A program made the position numbers and the translations under genes. A stretch of DNA of 64,000 nucleotides. Origin: an uncultured Myxococcales bacterium. GTDB taxonomy: Bacteria > Myxococcota_A > UBA9042. The stretch is from contig CAIMLR010000027.1 of the NCBI GenBank assembly GCA_903842345.1, forward strand, positions 124,001 to 188,000, in the 5' to 3' direction. Of the stretch, positions 38,399 through 45,059 are shown piece by piece (within the stretch, counting starts at the first letter, position 1; the number at the start of each line of letters is the position of its first letter). The notes beneath the pieces are model-generated. The model saw nothing but the letters and a program-made list of their open reading frames with translations, searched no databases and was not told the DNA's origin.

Positions 38399-39295
38399 TT
38401 ACGCCTCTTCGCTGTCCGCATCCACGTCGGCATCGACTTCCGCGTCAGCGGCTTCGACGCCCGCTTCAGTCGCGACGTCCGCTTCAATCGCGGCGTCCAC
38501 AACGGCGTCCGCGTGACGCGGCTTGCGGATGATCTCGACGTTCTCAAGCGCCGCGCCGGTCGGGCTCGCGCTGCCGCCTTCAAAGTCGCGACCAAAGGCT
38601 TCGCGGCTGGACGCGGCGCCGATGATGCAGGCTTCCGCCGCCGTCGAAACGAACAGGCGAATCGAACGCATCGCGTCGTCGTTGGCCGGGATGATGTAGT
38701 CGACCAGGTCCGGATCGGCGTTGGTGTCGCAGACGCCGACGACCGGGATACCCAGACGGCGCGCTTCCGCGATCGCGATGTGCTCCTCGACCGGATCCAC
38801 AACGAAGATCGCGCCCGGCATCGCCGGCATGGTGCGCAGACCACCGAGGTTGCGCATCAGCTTGGCGTGCTGCTTGGCGAGGTGCGACAGCTCTTTCTTG
38901 GGCAGACGATGGGCCATTTCCGGGCTCATCATGCGCTCGATTTCGTTGAGCTTCTCAATCGACGTCTTGACCGTGCGGAAGTTGGTCAGCGTGCCGCCGA
39001 GCCAACGGTGGGCGACGACCGGCATCTTCGCGCGACCGGCTTCTTCCTTCACGATGTCGCGGGCCTGGCGCTTGGTGGCGACAAACAGGACCTGCTGGCC
39101 GTGCGCGGTGACGCGCGACAGGAAGTTGGTGGCGTCCTTGAGCAGCTTGGCGGTCTTGCCCAGGTTGATGATGTAGATGCCGTTGCGCGCGCCGTAGATG
39201 TAGCGCTTCATCTTCGGATTCCAGCGACGGGTCTGGTGACCGTAGTGCGCGCCGGCTTCGAGCATATCTTTGATGGTGACGTTCAGATTGGCCAT
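38399..39295 (-). CDS. rpsB: 30S ribosomal protein S2 with acidic C-terminal extension
   Basis: 298 residues, longer than the usual 230-250. The core is canonical: MLEAGAHYGHQTRRWNPKMK, YIYGARNGIYIINLGKTAKL, HRWLGGTLTNFRTVKTSI and AIFVVDPVEEHIAIAEARRL. The last 35-40 residues form an Asp/Ala/Glu/Val-rich tail (e.g. AADAEVDADVDADSEEA) whose composition resembles the linkers of the lipoproteins in this window. It starts the rpsB-tsf cluster from a strong promoter with a structured 170-nt leader. Confidence 0.96.
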   Translation of the reverse strand: MANLNVTIKDMLEAGAHYGHQTRRWNPKMKRYIYGARNGIYIINLGKTAKLLKDATNFLSRVTAHGQQVLFVATKRQARDIVKEEAGRAKMPVVAHRWLGGTLTNFRTVKTSIEKLNEIERMMSPEMAHRLPKKELSHLAKQHAKLMRNLGGLRTMPAMPGAIFVVDPVEEHIAIAEARRLGIPVVGVCDTNADPDLVDYIIPANDDAMRSIRLFVSTAAEACIIGAASSREAFGRDFEGGSASPTGAALENVEIIRKPRHADAVVDAAIEADVATEAGVEAADAEVDADVDADSEEA

Positions 39296-39466
39296 GGTGA
39301 GCTCCGTTTACCTGCATCCGGCTGGATGCGTGCTGCCGCCCTGACATGCACTGGGAGGTCCCAGCACGGAGTCGTCAGAGCGTGAGTTGACCCGAAAAAC
39401 GCTTGCGTTTGACGAGGTTCGATCGCGTTTCTGGTTCAGACAGCCTGAACCGAACCCGCGGTCGGG
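39296..39466 (-). promoter_or_regulatory. Structured rpsB leader with four hairpins
   Basis: The predicted 5' leader contains four compact inverted repeats, in transcript order. GGTTCAG-N5-CTGAACC lies at 39451-39433. AAACGC-AA-GCGTTT, followed by further T, lies at 39410-39397. CTGGGA-CC-TCCCAG (extendable by G-U pairs) lies at 39364-39351. GCATCC-N4-GGATGC lies at 39329-39314. Such leaders commonly mediate feedback by the encoded ribosomal protein. The second hairpin plus T-run resembles a weak attenuator. I do not recognise it as a described rpsB RNA element. Confidence 0.6.
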
Positions 39467-39472
39467 GGCAGA

Positions 39473-39501
39473 ATTGTAGGCCGAAAGCGCGCCGAACGCA
39501 A
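39473..39501 (-). promoter_or_regulatory. Strong rpsB promoter
   Basis: Minus strand: TTGCGT (39501-39496), a 17-nt spacer and TACAAT (39478-39473). Transcription would start near 39466. Confidence 0.75.
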
Positions 39502-39533
39502 CAGAATCCGCACGTTGATCGACACGGGTCGCG

Positions 39534-39914
39534 CTACCCGAGCGAACCGCCGGCGCGCAACGTCCGCGCCAGCCGACTGATGTCGCGCACGACTTTCACG
39601 TCCAGATGGCGCAGTTCGCCGTTCAGCGCGGCGAGTTCAGTCGTGACGTCCTCGTGAACGCCTTCGTGCGCAGGTTCATCCAGCAGCAATGCGTCGGGTC
39701 GCGTGTCCAGTGCCGTGCAAAGCCGCATCAGCGTCGGGAAACTTGGCAGTGACAAGCCCCGCTCAATGCGCGCGTACGCCTCAGTCGTCAGGCCGATGGC
39801 CGTGCTGACCTCGTCCTGCGTGCGGTGACCGGCCTTGCGCATGCCGCGCAGGCGCGAACCGACGCGCTGGGCGATGCGTTGCGCTTGGGCACGATCCTCT
39901 TTCTTGCGGGGCAT
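39534..39914 (-). CDS. XRE-family helix-turn-helix regulator
   Basis: 126 residues from ATG 39914 with a strong GGAGGA site; longer frames lack one. A basic N-terminus (MPRKKEDRAQAQRIAQRVG) leads to the HTH domain: RLRGMRKAGHRTQDEVSTAI, GLTTEAYARIERGLSLPSF, TLMRLCTALDTRPDALLL. The C-terminal 45 residues are helical and may dimerise. It is divergent from hemB with a 244-nt shared upstream region, so hemB is a candidate target; this is inference from position only. Confidence 0.85.
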   Translation of the reverse strand: MPRKKEDRAQAQRIAQRVGSRLRGMRKAGHRTQDEVSTAIGLTTEAYARIERGLSLPSFPTLMRLCTALDTRPDALLLDEPAHEGVHEDVTTELAALNGELRHLDVKVVRDISRLARTLRAGGSLG

Positions 39915-40079
39915 GATTCCTCCGGTCCAGGTTCTTGTCGCGATCACGCGAGCCGCCACCGAGGCGTCCCGCTGCGGAAATGTTTCAGGGCGGGACAGGC
40001 CGCATACCCACCCCGATGCGTTGGACTTCCCAGCCCGGCAATTGATGACATGCCGTGACAAACAGCGGACGGATTCGCC

Positions 40080-40108
40080 TCGCCAGCCTGCGCGCTTCCG
40101 GTTATCAT
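40080..40108 (+). promoter_or_regulatory. Probable hemB promoter
   Basis: TCGCCA (40080-40085), a 17-nt spacer and TATCAT (40103-40108). Transcription would start near 40115, about 45 nt before the hemB ATG. Confidence 0.5.
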
Positions 40109-40158
40109 TCCGGCGCCTGCTGGGGGCCGCTTGTCACACCCAGCGCCACGAGGTCCAG

Positions 40159-41145
40159 ATGCTGCACATGCCCATTCGTCCGCGCCGCAATCGCAAGAAC
40201 GCCGTCCTGCGCGGCTTTGCCCGGGAAACGACGCTGGAAGCCAATCGGCTGATTTGGCCGCTCTTCATCCACGCCGGTGAAGGTCGCCAGGCGATCAAGT
40301 CGATGCCCGGCTGCTTCCGTCTGTCGGTTGCGGAGCTGCTCAAGGAAGTCGCCGCGGGCGTCGCCGATGGCGTTTGTTCCGTCGTGCTGTTTCCGGCGAT
40401 CGATGAAAAGCTCAAGAACCGCACCGCTGATGAGTGCTGGAACGCGCAAGGCCTCGTGCCGCAGACCGTGCGCCTGCTCAAGCAGAAATGGCCGGACCTG
40501 TGCGTGATCACGGACGTCGCGCTCGACCCGTACAACAGCGACGGCCACGACGGCGTCGTCAGCGAAGACGGCCGCATCATCAACGACGAGACGGTGCACA
40601 TTCTCTGCAAACAGGCGCTTTGCCATGCGCGCGCTGGCGCGGACATCGTCAGCCCGAGCGACATGATGGACGGCCGCATCGGCGCGATTCGCGCGGCGCT
40701 GGACGCCGACGGCTTCCAGGACGTGGCGATCCTCGCCTACACCGCCAAGTACGCGTCGGCGTTCTACGGCCCGTTCCGCGACGCCCTCGATTCCGCGCCC
40801 AAGTTTGGCGACAAAAAGACCTACCAGATGGACCCGGCCAATCGCCGCGAGTCGCATCGCGAGGTGGCGCTGGATGAAGCGGAAGGCGCGGACATGGTCA
40901 TGGTCAAGCCGGCTGGACCGTACCTGGACGTGATCGCGGAAGTGCGGGCGGCGACTGCGCTGCCGGTGGCGGCGTATCAGGTCTCGGGCGAGTACGCGAT
41001 GCTCAAGGCCGCGGCGCAGAACGGCTGGCTGGACGAGAAGAAAGCGGCGCTGGAGTCCCTGCTGGCCATTCGCCGCGCTGGCGCCGACATGATCCTGACC
41101 TACTATGCCCACCAAGCCGCGCGCTGGCTGGCCGGCAAAGAGTAA
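40159..41145 (+). CDS. hemB: Delta-aminolevulinic acid dehydratase (porphobilinogen synthase)
   Basis: Condenses two 5-aminolevulinates to porphobilinogen in haem synthesis. 328 residues from ATG 40159 (GAGG five nt upstream). The active-site Lys are in AYTAKYASAFYGPFRDA and MVMVKPAGPYLD. The metal loop reads DVALDPYNSDGHDG, with Asp where zinc-dependent enzymes have Cys. This predicts the magnesium-type active site known from plants and Pseudomonas. The next gene, a predicted metal transporter, starts 6 nt after its stop, so they are likely co-transcribed. Confidence 0.96.
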   Translation: MLHMPIRPRRNRKNAVLRGFARETTLEANRLIWPLFIHAGEGRQAIKSMPGCFRLSVAELLKEVAAGVADGVCSVVLFPAIDEKLKNRTADECWNAQGLVPQTVRLLKQKWPDLCVITDVALDPYNSDGHDGVVSEDGRIINDETVHILCKQALCHARAGADIVSPSDMMDGRIGAIRAALDADGFQDVAILAYTAKYASAFYGPFRDALDSAPKFGDKKTYQMDPANRRESHREVALDEAEGADMVMVKPAGPYLDVIAEVRAATALPVAAYQVSGEYAMLKAAAQNGWLDEKKAALESLLAIRRAGADMILTYYAHQAARWLAGKE

Positions 41146-41151
41146 ACCCGC

Positions 41152-42990
41152 GTGAGCCTACAGCTTTGGCTTCTCAGTCTCGGCGTGCTGCTGCTGGGTC
41201 CGGCGCTGCTCGCGTGGGTCCAGCGTGCGCCGTTGTGGCTGCAGACAACAGCGATGCAGGGGTTGGACGGCTTTGTGCTGACGTCCGTTGCCGGCATCGT
41301 GCTCGCCGACGTGCTCCCGCACGCGCTGGGTGAAGCGGGCATGTGGGCGGTGCCGCTGGTGCTGCTGGGGCTCATCGGCCCGTCGTTGGCGGAGCGCGGT
41401 TTGCATCGCGCGGCCGAGCAGGTACACGCGCTGGCGCTGTTTCTCGGCATGGCAGGGCTGGTGCTGCACGCGACGCTCGACGGCGTGGCGCTGGCAGGCG
41501 GCGACGCCCGACCGCAACTGGCGACGGCCGTGCTGCTGCACCGCCTGCCGGAAGGCCTGACGATTTGGTGGCTGTTGCGGCCGACCTATGGCCGGATGAT
41601 CGCGGGGCTGGCGCTGGCGCTTGTGGCGGCGGCGACGATTCTTGGGATGTGGGCGGGCCCGTCAACCGTCCCCGATGGCGTCGCGCTGGGGCTGATTGAG
41701 TCGCTGGTCGCCGGCTCGCTCCTGCACGTTGTCATGCACCGCCCGCACCCGCTTGTGCATCTGGCGCACGGCCGGCGCGGTCGGCTGGCGAGCGGCGTCG
41801 GCGGTCTGGCCGGCGTGGCGGTGGTGAGCGTGCTGCTCGGCCACGATCCGCATGGCGCTGAGGCGGCGAGCAGCTTTGGCCACTTCCTGATGGAGTCTGC
41901 GCCCGCGCTGCTGCTTGCCTATCTCGCCGCTGGCCTCGTGCAGGCGATGCTGCCCGCCGCGTCCATGGCGTGGATGCAGCGCGGCGGCGCGTTCTCCCAA
42001 GCGTTGCGCGGCGTGTTGTTTGGGTTGCCTTTGCCGATTTGCTCGTGTGGCGTCGTGCCGGTCTATCGCAGTTTGGTCCTGCAAGGCGTACCCGCGGCGG
42101 CCGGCATGGCGTTCCTGGTGGCGACGCCGGAGCTGGGGCTCGATGCCATCCTCCTGTCCTGGCCGCTGCTCGGCGGCCATCTGGCGATCGCCCGGCTGAT
42201 TGCCGCCGCGTGTGTCGCGCTGGGCGTCGGCTGGCTGGTGGGGCGCAAGGTGCCGCCGGTGGACGCGCATCAGGGGCACGCGGCGATGCCGCACAAGAAC
42301 ACGCAGGCGTGGCCGGCGCGGCTGCGGCAGGGCCTGGCGCTGGGATTTGGCGAAATCGTTGACCATACGGCGCCGTGGCTGCTCCTCGGTCTGGTCCTTG
42401 CGGCGCTGGCTGAGCCGGAGCTGAAGGCGGGCCTGCTCGCCCACCTGCCGCCGGGCTGGGACGTGCCGCTTTTCGCGCTGCTCGGGATGCCGCTCTACGT
42501 TTGCGCGTCAGGCGCGACGCCGCTCGTGGCGGTCCTCGTCGCTCATGGCGTGTCGCCCGGCGCCGGACTCGCGCTGTTGCTGACGGGCCCGGCGACCAAC
42601 GTCTCCACCTTTGGCGTGCTCGCGCGTCTGCACGGCACGCCGGTCGCACTGCGGTTTGGCGTCGTCATGGCGGTGCTGGCGGTCGCGGCGGGCTATGTCT
42701 GCAACCTCGTGCTGGCTGACTACCACGTGCCGGTGACCGCGGTGGGCGAGCACGGCGCGCTCTACAGCGTGCAGGTTGCCGCGACGTGGGCGCTGGCGTT
42801 GCTATTCGCCGCGTCCGTGCTGCGCCAGGGCGCGCGCGGGTTTGTCAGCCAGGTGCTGGAATTCTCCGATGGCGAAGGTGCTGAAACGGCGGGACACGGC
42901 GGTGGTCACGGGCACGACCATGGCCACGAGCATGCACACGCGCACGACCACGGCCACACACACGGCCATGACCACCATCACCATCATTGA
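41152..42990 (+). CDS. ZIP-like transporter fused to an ArsP/DUF318-type permease with a His-rich tail
   Basis: 612 residues from GTG 41152. Residues about 1-220 form an eight-helix ZIP-like domain with the paired metal-site motifs HATLDGVALAGG and LLHRLPEGLTIWW. Residues about 240-590 form a permease of the ArsP_1 / SO_0444 type. It has PLPICSCGVVPVYRSL and the pseudo-repeat MPLYVCASGATPLVAVL, each with Cys in a helix break. The C-terminus has 17 His within the last 32 residues, alternating with Gly, Asp, Ala and Glu. ZIP proteins import divalent metals, and SO_0444-type permeases are linked to Cu/Zn efflux, so direction is uncertain. Tight coupling to hemB suggests metal supply or protection around haem synthesis. 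Confidence 0.85.
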   Translation: MSLQLWLLSLGVLLLGPALLAWVQRAPLWLQTTAMQGLDGFVLTSVAGIVLADVLPHALGEAGMWAVPLVLLGLIGPSLAERGLHRAAEQVHALALFLGMAGLVLHATLDGVALAGGDARPQLATAVLLHRLPEGLTIWWLLRPTYGRMIAGLALALVAAATILGMWAGPSTVPDGVALGLIESLVAGSLLHVVMHRPHPLVHLAHGRRGRLASGVGGLAGVAVVSVLLGHDPHGAEAASSFGHFLMESAPALLLAYLAAGLVQAMLPAASMAWMQRGGAFSQALRGVLFGLPLPICSCGVVPVYRSLVLQGVPAAAGMAFLVATPELGLDAILLSWPLLGGHLAIARLIAAACVALGVGWLVGRKVPPVDAHQGHAAMPHKNTQAWPARLRQGLALGFGEIVDHTAPWLLLGLVLAALAEPELKAGLLAHLPPGWDVPLFALLGMPLYVCASGATPLVAVLVAHGVSPGAGLALLLTGPATNVSTFGVLARLHGTPVALRFGVVMAVLAVAAGYVCNLVLADYHVPVTAVGEHGALYSVQVAATWALALLFAASVLRQGARGFVSQVLEFSDGEGAETAGHGGGHGHDHGHEHAHAHDHGHTHGHDHHHHH

Positions 42991-43005
42991 CGCGGGAACT
43001 TGCGG

Positions 43006-43668
43006 CTAGTCGTTCGCCGCGGCGCGCAGGCTGGCGATCGCCGCGGCGCGGTCCTTCTGACCAAAGACGGCTGATCCCGCTACGAACCAATCCACGCCCG
43101 CGTTGCGCGCGGCCGCGATGGTGCCATTGTGGATGCCGCCATCGATTTCAATGAACAGCGCCGGCTTGTGCAGCTTGCGCCACGCGTCGATCTGCCGGAC
43201 TTTCTCCAGCACGTGGCTGATGAAGCTCTGGCCGCCAAAGCCCGGATTGACGCTCATCACCAGCACAAAATCGACGTCGACGAGGATCGGCTCGATGGCC
43301 GAAAACGGCGTGTGCGGATTGAGCGCCACGCCCGGCTTCATGCCCAGCGCGCGGATGTTCTGGACGGTGCGGTGCAGGTGCTTGCAGGCTTCCACGTGCA
43401 CGGACAGCCAGGTCGTGCCGGCCTTGGCAAAGTCCGCCAGCAGCAGGTCTGGATTCTCGACCATCAAGTGGCAATCCAGCGGCAACTGCGTGTTCTTCTT
43501 GAGCCAGCTCGCCACCGGCGCGCCGATCGTCAGGTTCGGCACAAAATGGCCGTCCATCACGTCCACGTGCAGCAGGTCTGCGCCGCCCGCGGCAACCGAG
43601 GCGGCCTCATCGGCGAGGTGGGCGAAATCCGCCGACAGAATCGAGGGGGCAATCAGGATCGGGTGCAT
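43006..43668 (-). CDS. rpe: Ribulose-phosphate 3-epimerase
   Basis: Interconverts ribulose-5-phosphate and xylulose-5-phosphate. 220 residues from ATG 43668, 8 nt after the upstream lipoprotein stop, with AGGTCC as ribosome site. Motifs: IAPSILSADFAHLADE, the catalytic Asp and metal His in LHVDVMDGHFVPNLTIG, DCHLMVENPD, VLVMSVNPGFGGQSFI and IEIDGGIHNGTI. It is the last gene of the minus-strand run that starts at 48767. Confidence 0.96.
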   Translation of the reverse strand: MHPILIAPSILSADFAHLADEAASVAAGGADLLHVDVMDGHFVPNLTIGAPVASWLKKNTQLPLDCHLMVENPDLLLADFAKAGTTWLSVHVEACKHLHRTVQNIRALGMKPGVALNPHTPFSAIEPILVDVDFVLVMSVNPGFGGQSFISHVLEKVRQIDAWRKLHKPALFIEIDGGIHNGTIAAARNAGVDWFVAGSAVFGQKDRAAAIASLRAAAND

Positions 43669-43676
43669 CTGCGGAC

Positions 43677-44324
43677 CTACTTGCTGTTGGGCGTGCCAGG
43701 CGTCGGCGGCGTGACGGTCTTCCACGTCGCGCTGCCGTCGGGCACGCGATCGTAGCTGGAACCGGCCGGGCTGGCGCCTTCTGCCCAGTCGATGGCGTCG
43801 ACAAGCAGCCCGTCCTTGTCCCACAAGCCCATGCTGCCGTCGCTCTTGATGCCGGCGTTGATGACGGGCACGCCGAGGTTGTTGTGGTTGAAGTAGACGA
43901 CGAGGAAGCTGCCGGCGGGGATGCTCGTGCCGGCGGGCAACACGTCCGCGCCCGCGAGCCCGTTGGTCAGGCCACCCAGTTTGCAGCCCGCGAGGTCCAG
44001 GTTCTTGCCGCCGATGTTGTACAGCTCGATCCAGTCCTGCGCCGTGGCGACTTGCGCGGTCTTGTCGCCGCCGGCATGGATTTCATTGAGGAAGAGTTGG
44101 CCGGCCCACGGGGAATCGCTGGTGATCGCATCGGTGCCCGTCGCATCGCCGCTCGCCGCGTCCGTGCCAGCCGTATCGCCGCTCGTGGCGTCGCTGCCGC
44201 TCGCGTCGCCCAGCGCGGTGTCGCTGGCGGTGTCGCTGCTCACGTCGGCGTCGCTGCCGGCGGCGTCGGTCGAGCCGCAGCCAATGAGGCTGACAGTCAG
44301 GAAAGCCAGGAAAACTGTGCGCAT
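43677..44324 (-). CDS. Lipoprotein with lamin-tail domain
   Basis: 215 residues; the signal ends SLIGC (Cys16) with Gly at +2. A Ser/Asp/Ala/Thr-rich linker with near-repeats of 'SGDATGTDA' (about 20-70) leads to an LTD domain. Its features are GQLFLNEIHAGGDK, DWIELYNIGGKNLDLAGCKL, LPAGTSIPAGSFLVVYFNHN and LLVDAIDWAEG. Such domains are often found on secreted nucleases and surface proteins, but no catalytic domain is fused here. It is 10 nt downstream of the methyltransferase gene and 8 nt upstream of rpe. Confidence 0.85.
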   Translation of the reverse strand: MRTVFLAFLTVSLIGCGSTDAAGSDADVSSDTASDTALGDASGSDATSGDTAGTDAASGDATGTDAITSDSPWAGQLFLNEIHAGGDKTAQVATAQDWIELYNIGGKNLDLAGCKLGGLTNGLAGADVLPAGTSIPAGSFLVVYFNHNNLGVPVINAGIKSDGSMGLWDKDGLLVDAIDWAEGASPAGSSYDRVPDGSATWKTVTPPTPGTPNSK

Positions 44325-44334
44325 GGCGGATCCC

Positions 44335-45015
44335 TCAGGGCTGGGTCGGCGTGATGGCGGGCGGCAACTTCGCGGCCTCGTCCTTGTCAGCCAGTACGAG
44401 CAGGTAGTCGCGCGGCAGGAACGTGGAGTCGGCGATGACCGTCAAGCCGGCGCCGCGGGCTTCCGCTTCTACGGAATTGGGGGAGACGCGCTGCTCGGGC
44501 GGCGGCCCTTCCACGCGCGGATCGGGCCGCACGTCGACAATCACCACCAGACCGCCCGGCTTCAGCGCCGCGCGGATGGCCTTGAGCATCGCGATCGGCT
44601 CTTCCAGCTGCCGATACGTGTTCAGCAGCAGCACGCGGTCGACTTTCTCCGTCGGGCCCAGCGTGCTCACGGTATTCTCGATCACTTCCACGTTCGCCAG
44701 CTGCTCGTGGTGCGTCCGAAAGCGCAGCATCGTCGCAAAATCCTTCTGGATTTCGACAGCGTAGACCTTGCCGTCGGCGCCCGCAGCTTCTGCCAGGAAC
44801 GGCAGCATGTAGCCGGTGCCGGAGCCGAGATCGACGACCTTCATGCCGGGCTTGATCTCCAGCGCTTGAACGATCGCGTGCGGCATCTGCCATTCGTCGC
44901 GATCGGGCGCGTCGAATTCGTGCGCGGCGTTCAGGTCAGACAGCGGCGCGCGCGCGTGCGGCGTGCATGCGACGGCCAGGGGCAGGGCGAGAATCATGGG
45001 CAACAGACGCTTCAT
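44335..45015 (-). CDS. Lipoprotein-type SAM-dependent methyltransferase
   Basis: 226 residues from ATG 45015 with a GAGAGG site. The N-terminus is a signal peptide ending PLAVAC (Cys18), so the protein is predicted to be lipidated. The rest is a class I methyltransferase: motif I VVDLGSGTGYMLPFLAEAAG, KVYAVEIQKDFATML and a post-motif LKPGGLVVIVDVRPDP. The SAM-binding loop is intact. An exported methyltransferase needs SAM outside the cytosol or an internal start. No better cytosolic start with a ribosome site is seen. It lies 44 nt after the WD40 lipoprotein gene. Confidence 0.85.
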   Translation of the reverse strand: MKRLLPMILALPLAVACTPHARAPLSDLNAAHEFDAPDRDEWQMPHAIVQALEIKPGMKVVDLGSGTGYMLPFLAEAAGADGKVYAVEIQKDFATMLRFRTHHEQLANVEVIENTVSTLGPTEKVDRVLLLNTYRQLEEPIAMLKAIRAALKPGGLVVIVDVRPDPRVEGPPPEQRVSPNSVEAEARGAGLTVIADSTFLPRDYLLVLADKDEAAKLPPAITPTQP

Positions 45016-45059
45016 TGCGAACCTCTCGATGCGCAGTGTGCAACTCACAGGCCAGACGT

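Noticed and set aside
42895-42987. His-rich end of the ZIP/permease fusion as an affinity-tag or vector artefact
   Set aside because: The run alternates with Gly, Asp, Glu and Ala over 32 residues and uses both CAC and CAT codons. This is typical of natural metal-transporter tails, and no vector sequence adjoins it.
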